Of a stretch of DNA of 64,000 nt, positions 1 to 10,100 are shown in pieces. Both the position numbers and the translations under genes were made by a program. The DNA is taken from contig OY759266.1 in assembly GCA_963662155.1 (NCBI GenBank), positions 8,124,026 to 8,188,025 of the forward strand, given 5' to 3'. The notes beneath the pieces were generated by a model. That model saw nothing but the letters and a program-made list of their open reading frames with translations. It did not search any database and had not been told where the DNA came from. Numbering within the stretch: position 1 is the first letter of the stretch; the number at the start of each line of letters is the position of its first letter. This DNA comes from Lamellibrachia columna. Taxonomy: Eukaryota > Annelida > Polychaeta > Sabellida > Siboglinidae.

Positions 1-23
1 AGGCATCCTGTTTTAATACTACT

Positions 24-1080
24 GTGGAGTACATGTTGTATTGTCTACATCAAGCATGGACTGCTGTGGAGTACATGTTGTATTGTTTACATCAAGCATG
101 GCCTGCTGTGGAGTACATGTTGTATTGTTTACATCAAGCATGGCCTGCTGTAGAATACATGTTGTATTGTTTACATCAAGCATGGCCTGCTGTGGAGTAC
201 ATGTTGTATTGTCTACATCAAGCATGGACTGCTGTGGAGTACATGTTGTATTGTCTACATCAAGCATGGACTGCTGTGGAGTACATGTTGTATTGTTTAC
301 ATCAAGCATGGCCTGCTGTGGAGTACATGTTGTATTGTTTACATCAAGCATGGCCTGCTGTGGAGTACATGTTGTATTGTTTACATCAAGCATGGACTGC
401 TGTCGAGTACATGTTGTATTGTTTGCATCAAGCATGGACTGCTGTGGAGTACATGTTGTATTGTTTGCATCAAGCATGGACTGCTGTGGAGTACATGTTG
501 TATTGTTTACATCAAGCATGGACTGCTGTGGAGTACATGTTGTATTGTTTACATCAAGCATGGACTGCTGTGGAGTACATGTTGTATTGTTTACATCAAA
601 CATGGCCTGCTGTGGAGTACATGTTGTATTGTTTACATCAAGCATGGCCTGCTGTTGAGTACATGTTGTATTGTTTACATCAAGCATGGACTGCTGTGGA
701 GTACATGTTGTATTGTTTACATCAAGCATGGCCTGCTGTGGAGTACATGTTGTATTGTTTACATCAAGCATGGCCTGCTGTGGAGTACGTTGTATTGTTT
801 ATATCAAGCACGGACTGCTGTGGAGTACATGTTGTATTGTTTACATCAAGCACGGCCTGCTGTGGAGTACATGTTGTATTGTTTACATCAAGCATGGCCT
901 GCTGTGGAGTACATGTTGTATTGTTTACATCAAGCATGGCCTGCTGTGGAGTACATGTTGTATTGTTTACTCCATAGCATGGCCTGCTGTGGAATACATG
1001 TTGTATTGTTTACATCAAGCATGGATGGCTGTGGAGCACGTTGTATTGTTTATATCAAGCACGGACTGCTGTGGAGTACA
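24..1080. repeat. 42-bp tandem array, about 25 copies
   Basis: Near-identical 42-bp units built round 'gagtacatgttgtattg' repeat from about 24 to 1080. The main variants are 'catggcctgct' against 'catggactgct', plus a few short units such as 'gagtacgttgtattg' near 785 and 1035. Because 42 is a multiple of 3, several frames on both strands stay open and give artificial repetitive ORFs. No start context, splice site or homology supports coding. The array lies downstream of the last RUFY exon seen, so it is either in a further RUFY intron or beyond the gene. Confidence 0.95.
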
Positions 1081-1660
1081 TTTGCTGACTTATATTTCTA
1101 TGGGTTACGTTACAACTAACAGCCAGACTAAGATATTCTTAGAAATTAAAAACACCTAAAAGAATGTGATTTTACTAGAACACTAGAGACAAGGAGGTTA
1201 AGAAGAGATCAAATATATATATTTAAGATATACAATGGTTATATAAATACATTTTTTTATAAGGATGCACTAGATACCACTACCACACTATGAATATGAT
1301 CTTATTAAGTAAGTTATACAATAGATATTTACATCAATAAAGCCTCCTGTCCTGTTAAACAGTTGAGAATTGAGGTTCCATAGGCAATATAAACAAACAA
1401 AAAGGTAAAATTAAACTTAATTATATGGAGCTTGTCAGTCAGAATACACAAATATCAACAACTTTCTGAATCATAAGTTTTATTTCTCTTCAGATATATT
1501 GGCGACCACCAGTGAATCTCAACAGACTCCTATATGAAGCAAGAGTCACAGTGAATCATCTTCATCTGTAACAGTGACTTGCTTCAAGTTCGCATTTCCA
1601 CACAAACGTCTGTACATATATGACACAATTAAACCTGCTCACGTTTCCAGTTACATTTCA
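1081..1660. other. AT-rich spacer with a short LINE scrap
   Basis: No gene or exon was recognised. Positions 1182-1240 read on the plus strand as TLETRRLRRDQ followed by IFKIYNG, the conserved C-terminal block of the CR1/Rex-like LINE family also present near 58080. The remainder is AT-rich and featureless. Confidence 0.6.
1182..1240 (+). mobile_element. LINE reverse-transcriptase C-terminal scrap
   Basis: About 60 bp translate as TLETRRLRRDQ...IFKIYNG. The same block occurs in the better preserved plus-strand LINE remnant near 58082-58135. It is too short to delimit the element and is not functional. Confidence 0.5.
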
Positions 1661-2745
1661 GTTTTTTTGGACAACTAACTGTTGAGATACAAGTTCTGCA
1701 GAAAACCCATACATTTCAGTTCAACAACTAATGTTGAGAAACAAGTTCCACTGACAACCCATACATTTCAGTTGTTCAACAACTAATGTTGAGAAACAAG
1801 TTTTACTGACAACCCATACATTTTAAGTTGTTCAACAGTTAATGTTGAGATACACGTTCCATTGACACCCATACATTTCCATTGTTCAACAACTAATGTT
1901 GAGATACAAGTTCCACTGACAACCCATACATTTTAGTTGTTCAACAACTAATGTTGAGATGCAAGTTCAACTGACAACCCATACATTTCCATTGTTCATC
2001 AACTATTGCTGAGATACAAGTTCAACTGACAATCCATACATTTCAGTTGTTCAACAGTTAATGTTGAGATACAAGTTTAACTGACAACCCATACATTTCC
2101 ATTGTTCAATAAGTAATGTTGAGATACAAGTTCAACTGACAACCCATACATTTATGTTGTTCAACAAATAATTTGGAGGTACAAGTTCAACTGACAACCC
2201 ATACATTTCATTTGTTCAACAGTTAATGTTGAGAAACAAGTTCCACTGACAACCCATACATTTCAGTTGTTCAACAGTTAATGTTGAGATACAAGTTCCA
2301 CTGACAACCCATACATTTCAGTTGTTCAACAACTAATGTTGAGATACAAGTTCCACTGACAACCCATGCATTTCACTTGGTCAACAACTAATGTTAAGAT
2401 ACAAGTTCCACTGACAACCCATACATTTCAGTTGTTCAACAGTTAATGTTGAGAAACAAGTTCCACTGACAACCCATACATTTCAGTTGTTCAACAGTTA
2501 ATGTTGAGATGCAAGTTCCACTGACAACCCATGCATTTCACTTGGTTAACAACTAATGTTAAGATACAAGTTCCACTGACAACCCATACATTTCTGTTGT
2601 TCAACAACTAATGTTGAGATACAATTCCACAGACAACCCATATATTTCAGGTTTTCAAATGTTAATGTTGAGATACAAGTTCCATTGACAATCCATACAT
2701 TTCAATTGTTCAACAGTTAATGTTGAGATACAAGTTCGCAGATAT
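1660..2745. repeat. About 55-bp tandem array, roughly 19 copies
   Basis: Diverged units of 53-57 bp repeat the blocks 'ttgttcaacaactaatg', 'ttgagatacaagttcca' and 'ctgacaacccatacattt'. Units alternate between 'aactaatgtt' and 'agttaatgtt', and length variation breaks any reading frame. It is more diverged than the 42-bp and 21-bp arrays on either side, so probably older. Confidence 0.92.
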
Positions 2746-2934
2746 ACTAATGCACAGGAAAAGCCACACTGATGCCAAGAATATATAGTTTATCAATTGC
2801 ACATTAAACAATAAAAAAATATACCTAAAATGTGATAAAAGCTTAAATGTGATAAAAGGACAATTAAATGTAACAACTTCAGACAGGCAACAGTAACATT
2901 AGTAGCAACATTGAGACACAACTCTAATGTCTCA

Positions 2935-3112
2935 ACTCCGTGAACACTCAGTGAACACTCAGTGAACATTCAGTGAACACTCAGTGAACATTCAGTGAAC
3001 CATCAGTGAACATTTAGTGAAATTAATTTTAGGGCCTACTTTTGTACCTGTAAGCATGCTACGACCTCCATCTTACAGGAAGCATCCTACGACCTCCATC
3101 TTACAGGAAGCA
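2935..3112. repeat. Two small direct-repeat clusters
   Basis: At 2935-3015 there are about seven copies of 'tcagtgaacactcag'-type units of 12-13 bp. At 3060-3112 the segment 'acgacctccatcttacagg' is directly duplicated with a period of about 27 bp. No gene is associated. Confidence 0.8.
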
Positions 3113-3530
3113 GTGTTTCATGCATTATAATAGTTTCTAAGTCAAATCAATCTACTGGGATACTAACAAATAAAAACCTAATATTTTAACTAAGATTACT
3201 ATCTATGTACATGAATGAAGCTGTTGAGGGATAACAAGTGACATCACAGAAATTGGTAGTTTTTTGAAAAATTAAACTCTTTAAAGGTAATCTATGATTT
3301 TCATTGGTGAATTGACTGATAGGCTTTCAGAACATTGTGACACGTAATTTATTAGCATTTATAACATATCTGATGTTAAAAAATACACGATTTAGTGATA
3401 AAATAAATATGTCCATTTTATGTCCGTTTTTTTTATGTCTGCCAATAAAAAACGGACTAATAAATCAGAATGTTTTTCATCGGTTGTTTTGTTGATCGGT
3501 CAAACTCCCATTTTATACCAGTTCTGACAG
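3113..3530. other. AT-rich spacer, nothing recognised
   Basis: About 420 bp of AT-rich sequence between arrays. No ORF, splice pair or RNA gene was recognised on either strand. Confidence 0.5.
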
Positions 3531-3532
3531 TA

Positions 3533-4160
3533 AACATACTGCAGCAATAAGTAAACATACTGCAGCAATAAGTAAACATACTGCAGCTATAAGTAAACAT
3601 ACTGCAGCAGTAAGAAAACATACTGCAGCAATAAGTAAACATACTGCAGCAATAAGTAAACATACTACAGCAATAAGTAAACATACTGCAGCAATAAGTA
3701 AACATACTGCAGCTATAAGTAAACATACTGCAGCAGTAAGAAAACATACTGCAGCAATAAGTAAACATACTGCAGCAATAAGTAAACATACTGCAGCAAT
3801 AAGTAAACATACTGCAGCAATAAGTAAACATACTGCAGCAATAAGTAAACGTACTGCAGCAATAAGTAAACATACTGCAGCAATAAGTAAACGTACTGCA
3901 GCAGTAAGTAAACGTACTGCAGCAATAAGTAAACATACTGCAGCAATAAGTAAACATACTGCAGCAATAAGTAAACATACTGCAGCAATAAGTAAACATA
4001 CTGCAGCAATAAGTAAACGTACTGCAGCAATAAGTAAACGTACTGCAGCAATAAGTAAACGTACTGCAGCAGTAAGTAAACGTACTGCAGCAATAAGTAA
4101 ACATACTGCAGCAATAAGTAAACATACTGCAGCAATAAGTAAACATACTGCAGCAATAAG
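3533..4160. repeat. 21-bp tandem array, about 30 copies
   Basis: Very uniform 21-bp units 'actgcagcaataagtaaac' plus one or two bases. Variants are 'cgt' for 'cat', 'gcagtaag' and 'gctataag'. The minus strand stays open as (YCCSMFT)n only because 21 is divisible by 3. Two identical higher-order blocks ('gctataag...gcagtaagaaaac') near 3581 and 3710 show recent segmental duplication inside the array. Confidence 0.95.
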
Positions 4161-4456
4161 GATTAAAACATGAATTATAACATTCTTATGTTAGAATAAC
4201 TCTGAGATTAAAAAAAAAAATTAAGAGGTTTGGGACATTTAATTATGTGAAACTCTAACTAGCTCCACTGACCTCAGTTACACAATGAAATCGTTGTACA
4301 TTCCCTTCAATAAGAAACTTGGGAATACCGGTTTTCCAGTGCAGCAACGGTGGCAGTGGTGGCAGCAATGATACATTTGATTCTTCTGAAGCTATGGATT
4401 CATAAGGACAAGTCAAAGGCTTGATGCAAGTTTTGTGACTATGTCCATTGTCTCAC
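4161..4456. other. Spacer between 21-bp array and candidate exon
   Basis: Contains a poly(A) run near 4210 and short 'ggtggcag' repeats near 4350. No coding signal was recognised on either strand. Confidence 0.4.
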
Positions 4457-4558
4457 AGAGATAATGGAATCTTTGATGATGGTTCTAGCTTGTAACCGCA
4501 ACTGTTCCGCTGAGTACAATGCAAAATTTGTAGGCGTCAAGTAGCCATCTTTGTCAAT
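4457..4558 (-). CDS. Candidate internal exon, product unknown
   Basis: Read on the minus strand, a pyrimidine-rich tract ending in 'gttcttgcag' precedes a 102-bp frame open throughout (34 codons), followed by a donor 'gtgaga'. It is phase 0 at both ends. The peptide starts IDKDGYLTPTNF and continues ALYSAEQLRLQARTI. The composition looks like real protein, but I do not recognise the family and it does not match the expected RUFY coiled coil. It can be joined in frame to the candidate exon at 4984-5077. It may be a late RUFY exon, part of another minus-strand gene, or chance. Confidence 0.4.
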
Positions 4559-4983
4559 CTGCAAGAACAGCAGGAAACAGAAAGTGAATAACAAAAGCAG
4601 TCAGTGTAACTGCTCTATCTGAAGGCACCATGGGAGTCTGACTGGGCACAAGAATAAAGATAATGATATCATCTTCACATAAACAATGTGGGCGTGACTG
4701 AAGCAGGAATATCCCACAGGAAATACCTTCCTTGTTGGACACATGTAGATGAGGTTGAATGATTGACGATCACAAGGGAAAGCTACACGCCAAAGCAGAA
4801 TACAAAACTGACAAGGTTTGTGGCCACATGCAAGAAAGAGAATCACAACATCTAGAGAACTGCATGCAAAAATAAATTTTACCCTATGCAAAACATGTGA
4901 TTTTATTTCTGTGAAAAGTATTTTGTATATTTTTTGTAAAAGTGAAACACAAAAGAGTGAAAGAAATTGCGTGCAGTACTTAC

Positions 4984-5077
4984 AGTAACATTGCTATCCA
5001 AGTGTTTCCTATCACAGTATATTGCCATCACTTGTATGTTCGGCCATGTGATACTACCAGTAGTAATACTAGTAATA
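4984..5077 (-). CDS. Candidate internal exon, phase-compatible with RUFY exon 12
   Basis: On the minus strand an acceptor 'tgtttttag' is followed by 94 bp ending at a consensus donor 'gtaagt'. Entering in phase 2, the phase left by the exon at 6082-6168, it reads ITSITTGSITWPNIQV... and leaves in phase 0, as the candidate exon at 4457-4558 requires. The peptide (with ...YCDRKHLDSNVT) is not coiled coil and resembles no RUFY segment I know. Phase agreement is therefore the only support; it could be chance. Confidence 0.3.
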
Positions 5078-5992
5078 CTAAAAACATACGAAGCTACCAC
5101 AATCTTCTACTGCATTTGCCAAAACAGTGGTACCGTGATATTCACAGTTTGTTTCCTATCCTTCGTAGCTACTATCATCGCATCTTTTGTATAGTCCTGT
5201 TGTTCACAGAAAGCACATGATGCAATTGACGAATTTCACCCCACCCCCACAAAATTCAACATCCATAGCTGAGATATAATTTATATTTATTTCCTACACA
5301 ATGTCTTGCAAAACCAACTAATTATATTTCTTGTTTTCTTTGATGGTGTCATTAGGATCAGATACTTGAGCTCATTGGGTGGCAATATCATATTGTCATG
5401 CAGTGATCAAAATTACTGCCATATTGTTGCATATCGGCAATTTAGTTTTCTAAATTTTGCCTGATACTGCCAATACATCACCTCCATACAGCTTAGTGGT
5501 CTCCTTGGTCACATAACAGTCAGATAACAGATAACATCAAGTTTATCCACTCGTCTATTGATGTATACCAAATATGTCTGTGATCTCAGTGGACTTAGGA
5601 CTTGCTTATTTTTGTGTTTATTTTATGTTGTCAAAGTTTATTTTTGTTCAGGTGGATTCTGCTTGTTAAATTGTTGCAAACATTCATCATTGTTCTAGCT
5701 TGTTATATCATCAGTGTGTCTGCATAACAGACTACACACAGCACAGCCTTGTGTTCAGATAAAGTGACAGCATATTCACTGCCTACTATATATATATACA
5801 CATCACATGACACACACACTACACAGCAGGTAACACACTTGCTGTCTATACCTTTATATACTACACAACATAACACACTACACATGACACACACACTATG
5901 CACATACACACTACACACACACTATACACCAGTCAACATTCATTTGCTTGCCATGTTTACACATATTACACATCAGCCAACACACCCACCGT

Positions 5993-5994
<2 letters not shown>
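5078..5994. other. Intronic sequence, no gene seen
   Basis: A stretch between the candidate exon and a GT microsatellite. It holds loose 'acacac' and 'tacacac' simple sequence from about 5800 to 5990. No further exon was recognised. Confidence 0.4.

Positions 5995-6041
<47 letters not shown>
5995..6041. repeat. (GT)n microsatellite
   Basis: Uninterrupted GT dinucleotides over about 46 bp, lying 40 bp beyond the donor of the RUFY exon at 6082-6168, in the following intron. Confidence 0.97.
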
Positions 6042-6081
6042 ACGCTTACACATCTCACTACACACTGGCCAACACACTCAC

Positions 6082-6168
6082 CGCTTGGTGTCTTTGTCTA
6101 TAAGTTGCTGTCCCAGTTTTCGACTTGTTTCCTCGGCGGCCAACTTATCTGAGTACCACTGCTTAAGT
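6082..6168 (-). CDS. RUFY2/3: RUFY exon 12, coiled coil (last confident exon)
   Basis: 87 bp, acceptor 'cctcatcaccag', donor 'gtgagt', phase 2 in and out. It encodes [20 protein letters not shown] then QLIDKDTKR, continuing the heptad pattern of MEER. Homology is weaker here, but phase and splice signals are good. Later coiled-coil exons and any FYVE finger were not found further left. Confidence 0.85.
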
Positions 6169-7061
6169 CTGGTGATGAGGTGGACAGACAGGGGGCAGCA
6201 CAGTGCGATGAGCGGCAGCCATGCAAGAGATACAGAGAACAGAAGCCTTGATAAAACATACGAGTGGCTCATGTGCGAGAGAGGACCCAGTGAGAACTAA
6301 ATCTAAACATACATGCCCTACGCCATCATTGCTCAGTGACCTGCCCCACACGTACATCTGTACTGTTCCAGACAAAGGCTATTGTGATGTGTTCTGTTTT
6401 GGGCCATTTTGCGTATGGAAAGGCAAGGCATTTTTACCCCATCGTAAGTGAAAATGTTGTAAATAGTTATATGTGGCACACCATTATGACATGATCATAA
6501 ACAACACCATTATGACCAGACTCTGAACACTTTTATTTTGTGATTCTAAACAAAACTACTTATGACAGGAATCTAATTGACACCATTATAGCATAATTCT
6601 AAATGAAAATATGAAACTTATTATATCATGTCTAAACTTGCCTTGTAATTTATTTTTGGCAATCATAAGATCGAATAATAGCAAGTGTTGACTGTGGCAG
6701 AGACCGTGAAGGCATAAGCAGGACACAGAATATGAAATAAATAAATACACAGACACAGTGACAACTGTAGCAATGGCTGGAGAATGGGGTAAGACTTGGG
6801 GTGGTGGCATAGCGGGGTGGCTCGTCTGGGAGGGAGGGGGTAAACATGTATTGCTGAGGTAATCCCAGGTTCAGTTCAGATAGGTTTGCCAGACTCCACA
6901 TGTGGATTTCACATAGAAATGCCAAACATGTAGCTATATACAATACCAATATGTTTCCAATACGTGCGTACATATGCACATAAAATTAATGTCTATTGAA
7001 TACATAATAATTTTACTGAGATATAAATACAATGCATGCATAGCTTCACATATGCACACGT

Positions 7062-7120
<59 letters not shown>

Positions 7121-10100
7121 CACACACACATTCATATATGCATGCAAAGACCCATATATTAATATGCCATCAAAATCTGAGTTTCACTGAGATGCTGACA
7201 CAGTTCCCACTCACCTTTCCTCCATCTCTGTTATGGCTGCAGCCATCTGGTTCGTCTTGTCTTCTAACTTTGTCACGAGGTCTGTCTTGTGTTGTAGTGT
7301 CCCCCCGCAGGCCTGTCACAAGACACACACTAGCTGTCACACAACAACGCACACAGAATTAACACAAAAAGGTTTAGACAAGTTCTCATCCAGTGCTGTA
7401 CATCACCGCTCACCCGCTCTCTCACCACGAACCCACGCACGCACACACCCATGCCCTCCCACTCACCCGCATGCACACACCCATGCTCACCCGCTCTCTC
7501 ACCACACACCCATGCTCACCTGCTCACCCGCATGCACACACCCATGCCCACCCACTCACCCGCATGCACACACCCATGCTCACCCGCTCTCTCACCACGC
7601 ACACACACACCCATGCCCACCTACTCACCCGCACGCACACACCCATGCCCACCCACTCACCCGCATGCACACATCCATGCCCACCCACTCACCCGCATGC
7701 ACACATCCATGCTCACCCGCTCTCTCACCACACACCCACGCACACACACACCCATGCCCACCTACTCACCCGCACGCACACACCCATGCCCACCCACTCA
7801 CCCGCATGCACACATCCATGCTCACCCGCTCTCTCACCACACACCCATGCCCACCCGCTCACCCACACGCACACACCCATGCCCACCCACTCACCTGCAT
7901 GCACACACCCATGCCCACCCGCTCACCCGCACGCACACACTCATGCCTACCCTCTCACCCGCACGCACACACCCATACCCACCCGCTCACCCGCACGCAC
8001 ACACCCATGCCCACATGCTCACCCGCACCCATGCCCGCCCGCTCACCCGCATGCACACACCCATGCCCGCCCACTCACCCGCACGCACACACCCATGCCC
8101 ACCCACTCACCCGCCCACACACACCCATGCCTGCCCGCTCACCTGCACGCACACACCCATGCCCACACTCACCCGCATCCATGCCGCCCGCTCACCTGCA
8201 CGCACACACCCATGCCCGCCCACTCACCAGCACGCACACATCCATGCCCACACGCACACATGCACAGTGATGGGGACTACAGAATATGACTCTAAGAAGG
8301 TAGGCAATTATTTCAACTTGTAACTAAAAAAATTTTTTATTTCAATTAAATTTTAATTAATGTTTTAGTTACACATTTTAGATATAGATAAGTTCTACCA
8401 TTGCACAACAAATCAGTAACTACACACTGCATAAAGAACTACACTGCTGAAATCATTCTTATACTTTTTTGCAACAACATGCACACTTCAATTTCTGGGC
8501 TGCAATTTAATGGAAAGATAGACAAATAAATATAAATCCTAAATGCATGGTTTAAATAAAATAGCTGTGTCAAAGTACACCTGCATCTCCATGAACGCTA
8601 CGCTAATACTGATGTAATTTTCGCAAACCACCAGTGAACTCATGGGCTGTAGCTTGGCGTTTGTGGGCCACTGTTCCTAGAAATAGATCTAGTGTGACTG
8701 ACATCAATCTATTGTGATGTTGTGAGTCTTTCAGGGCATGGCAACATTTCAGAGGAAACATTAGCATAGTGCCTGAATAAGTTTATCAGATGCTACGTAA
8801 ATACATATACATCAGCAATTAGAATGAATAACTTCCTAGCACAATGGAGACAGGTGAGCCTGCAGTCAATTTTACTGCCACACAATCCTTCTAGTGCCAG
8901 AAGCAATCACACTGTCATTAATGCCTCATTCGTTCAAGCCTAATAAAAGCAGGAGGCATTGAAAAAATGATTAACTGCATTGCATCATTGTATTGGCCTC
9001 TGGTACAATTAAACACAGTTTGTAGGGTGCATCAACAAAAACAGTAAGCCAGTCTCCACGGTTACTTGCCACTGTCAGCCGTGAACAAAAGACTTAGCAT
9101 TGCCAAGAAATGGACAGCATTTGATACATACTAGTTTAAAGACTAAAGGCTGGTTCACACGAGCGATTGATCAGCCAACTCGTGCCAAGAGCCGATGAAA
9201 TGTCACGACAAGTACAATACCCATTCATCAATAATATGGCACTAAATATTAAATCTGTTTTTTTGTGTTTATTTTATTGTGTCAATATAATCAACGCTGA
9301 AACTTTATTTGAATGCTTCATATAAATTACTTTTATTTGTTGAGTTACATCTGTAGTCAATTTCATTGGTTACCCAGATCCCAGGTAACCAATCCTATTT
9401 GTCAAAATGGAAAGTATACTTTGACTCCAGGTGCGATGTCAATTTGTGTTGCTGAAATTGGGGTTAGTCATAATTCCAGCGAATGTCGCCCAACAGATTA
9501 TTTGACGCAGTGGACAATCAGCAACTGGCAGGTGTTGCACGCTTCATGACATTTCATCAAAGCTCTTGGCGTGAGTCGAAAGTAGCGCCTCGCATTGTCT
9601 AGCACACATAATTTTGTTGTGCTCTGTCATGGGATGCAATGAGTATCGCCCGATCAATTGCTCGCGTGAACCAGCTGTTAGTATTACCAAGAAATGGACA
9701 GCATTTGGTCTAAAGATCAGTATTGTCTAGAAATGGACAGCATTTGGTCTAAAGACTTTGTATTGTCTAGAAACGGACAGCATTTGCATACTGGTCTAAA
9801 GACTTATTATTGCTAAGATATGGACAGCATTTGATGCAAGGTGGTGTAATGATTTACACTGTAACTACCCATGCCAAACAATTTTGCACATGTTGAAGTT
9901 TCAAGATGTCCTTGAGAGCAATATTTTGATAAAGGGAATTGGGCAGCATTTAATGCAAACTGGTCTAAAACCTTATTATTTAAAAAAGGAGAGCATATGA
10001 TGCAAACTGGTCTAAAGACAAAGTATTGCTAAGAAATGGGCAGCATTCAGTACAAAGTGGTCTAAAGACAAAGTATTGCCAAGAAATGGGCAGCATTCAG

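Noticed and set aside
24..977. Long repetitive ORFs (EYMLYCLHQAWPAV)n and its counterparts on both strands
   Set aside because: Open frames on both strands follow automatically from a 42-bp period lacking stops. There is no leader, splice site or family resemblance.
3457..4156. Minus-strand (YCCSMFT)n ORF as a cysteine-rich repeat protein
   Set aside because: A 21-bp satellite with period divisible by 3; other frames are open too, and unit variation shows no bias toward silent changes that I can see.
24..4160. CRISPR-like array
   Set aside because: The repeats are head-to-tail without unique spacers, in an animal genome with introns; no cas genes.
7233..8323. Long [12 protein letters not shown] ORFs in three plus-strand frames
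   Set aside because: Three overlapping frames open at once over a CA-rich minisatellite point to simple sequence, not coding.
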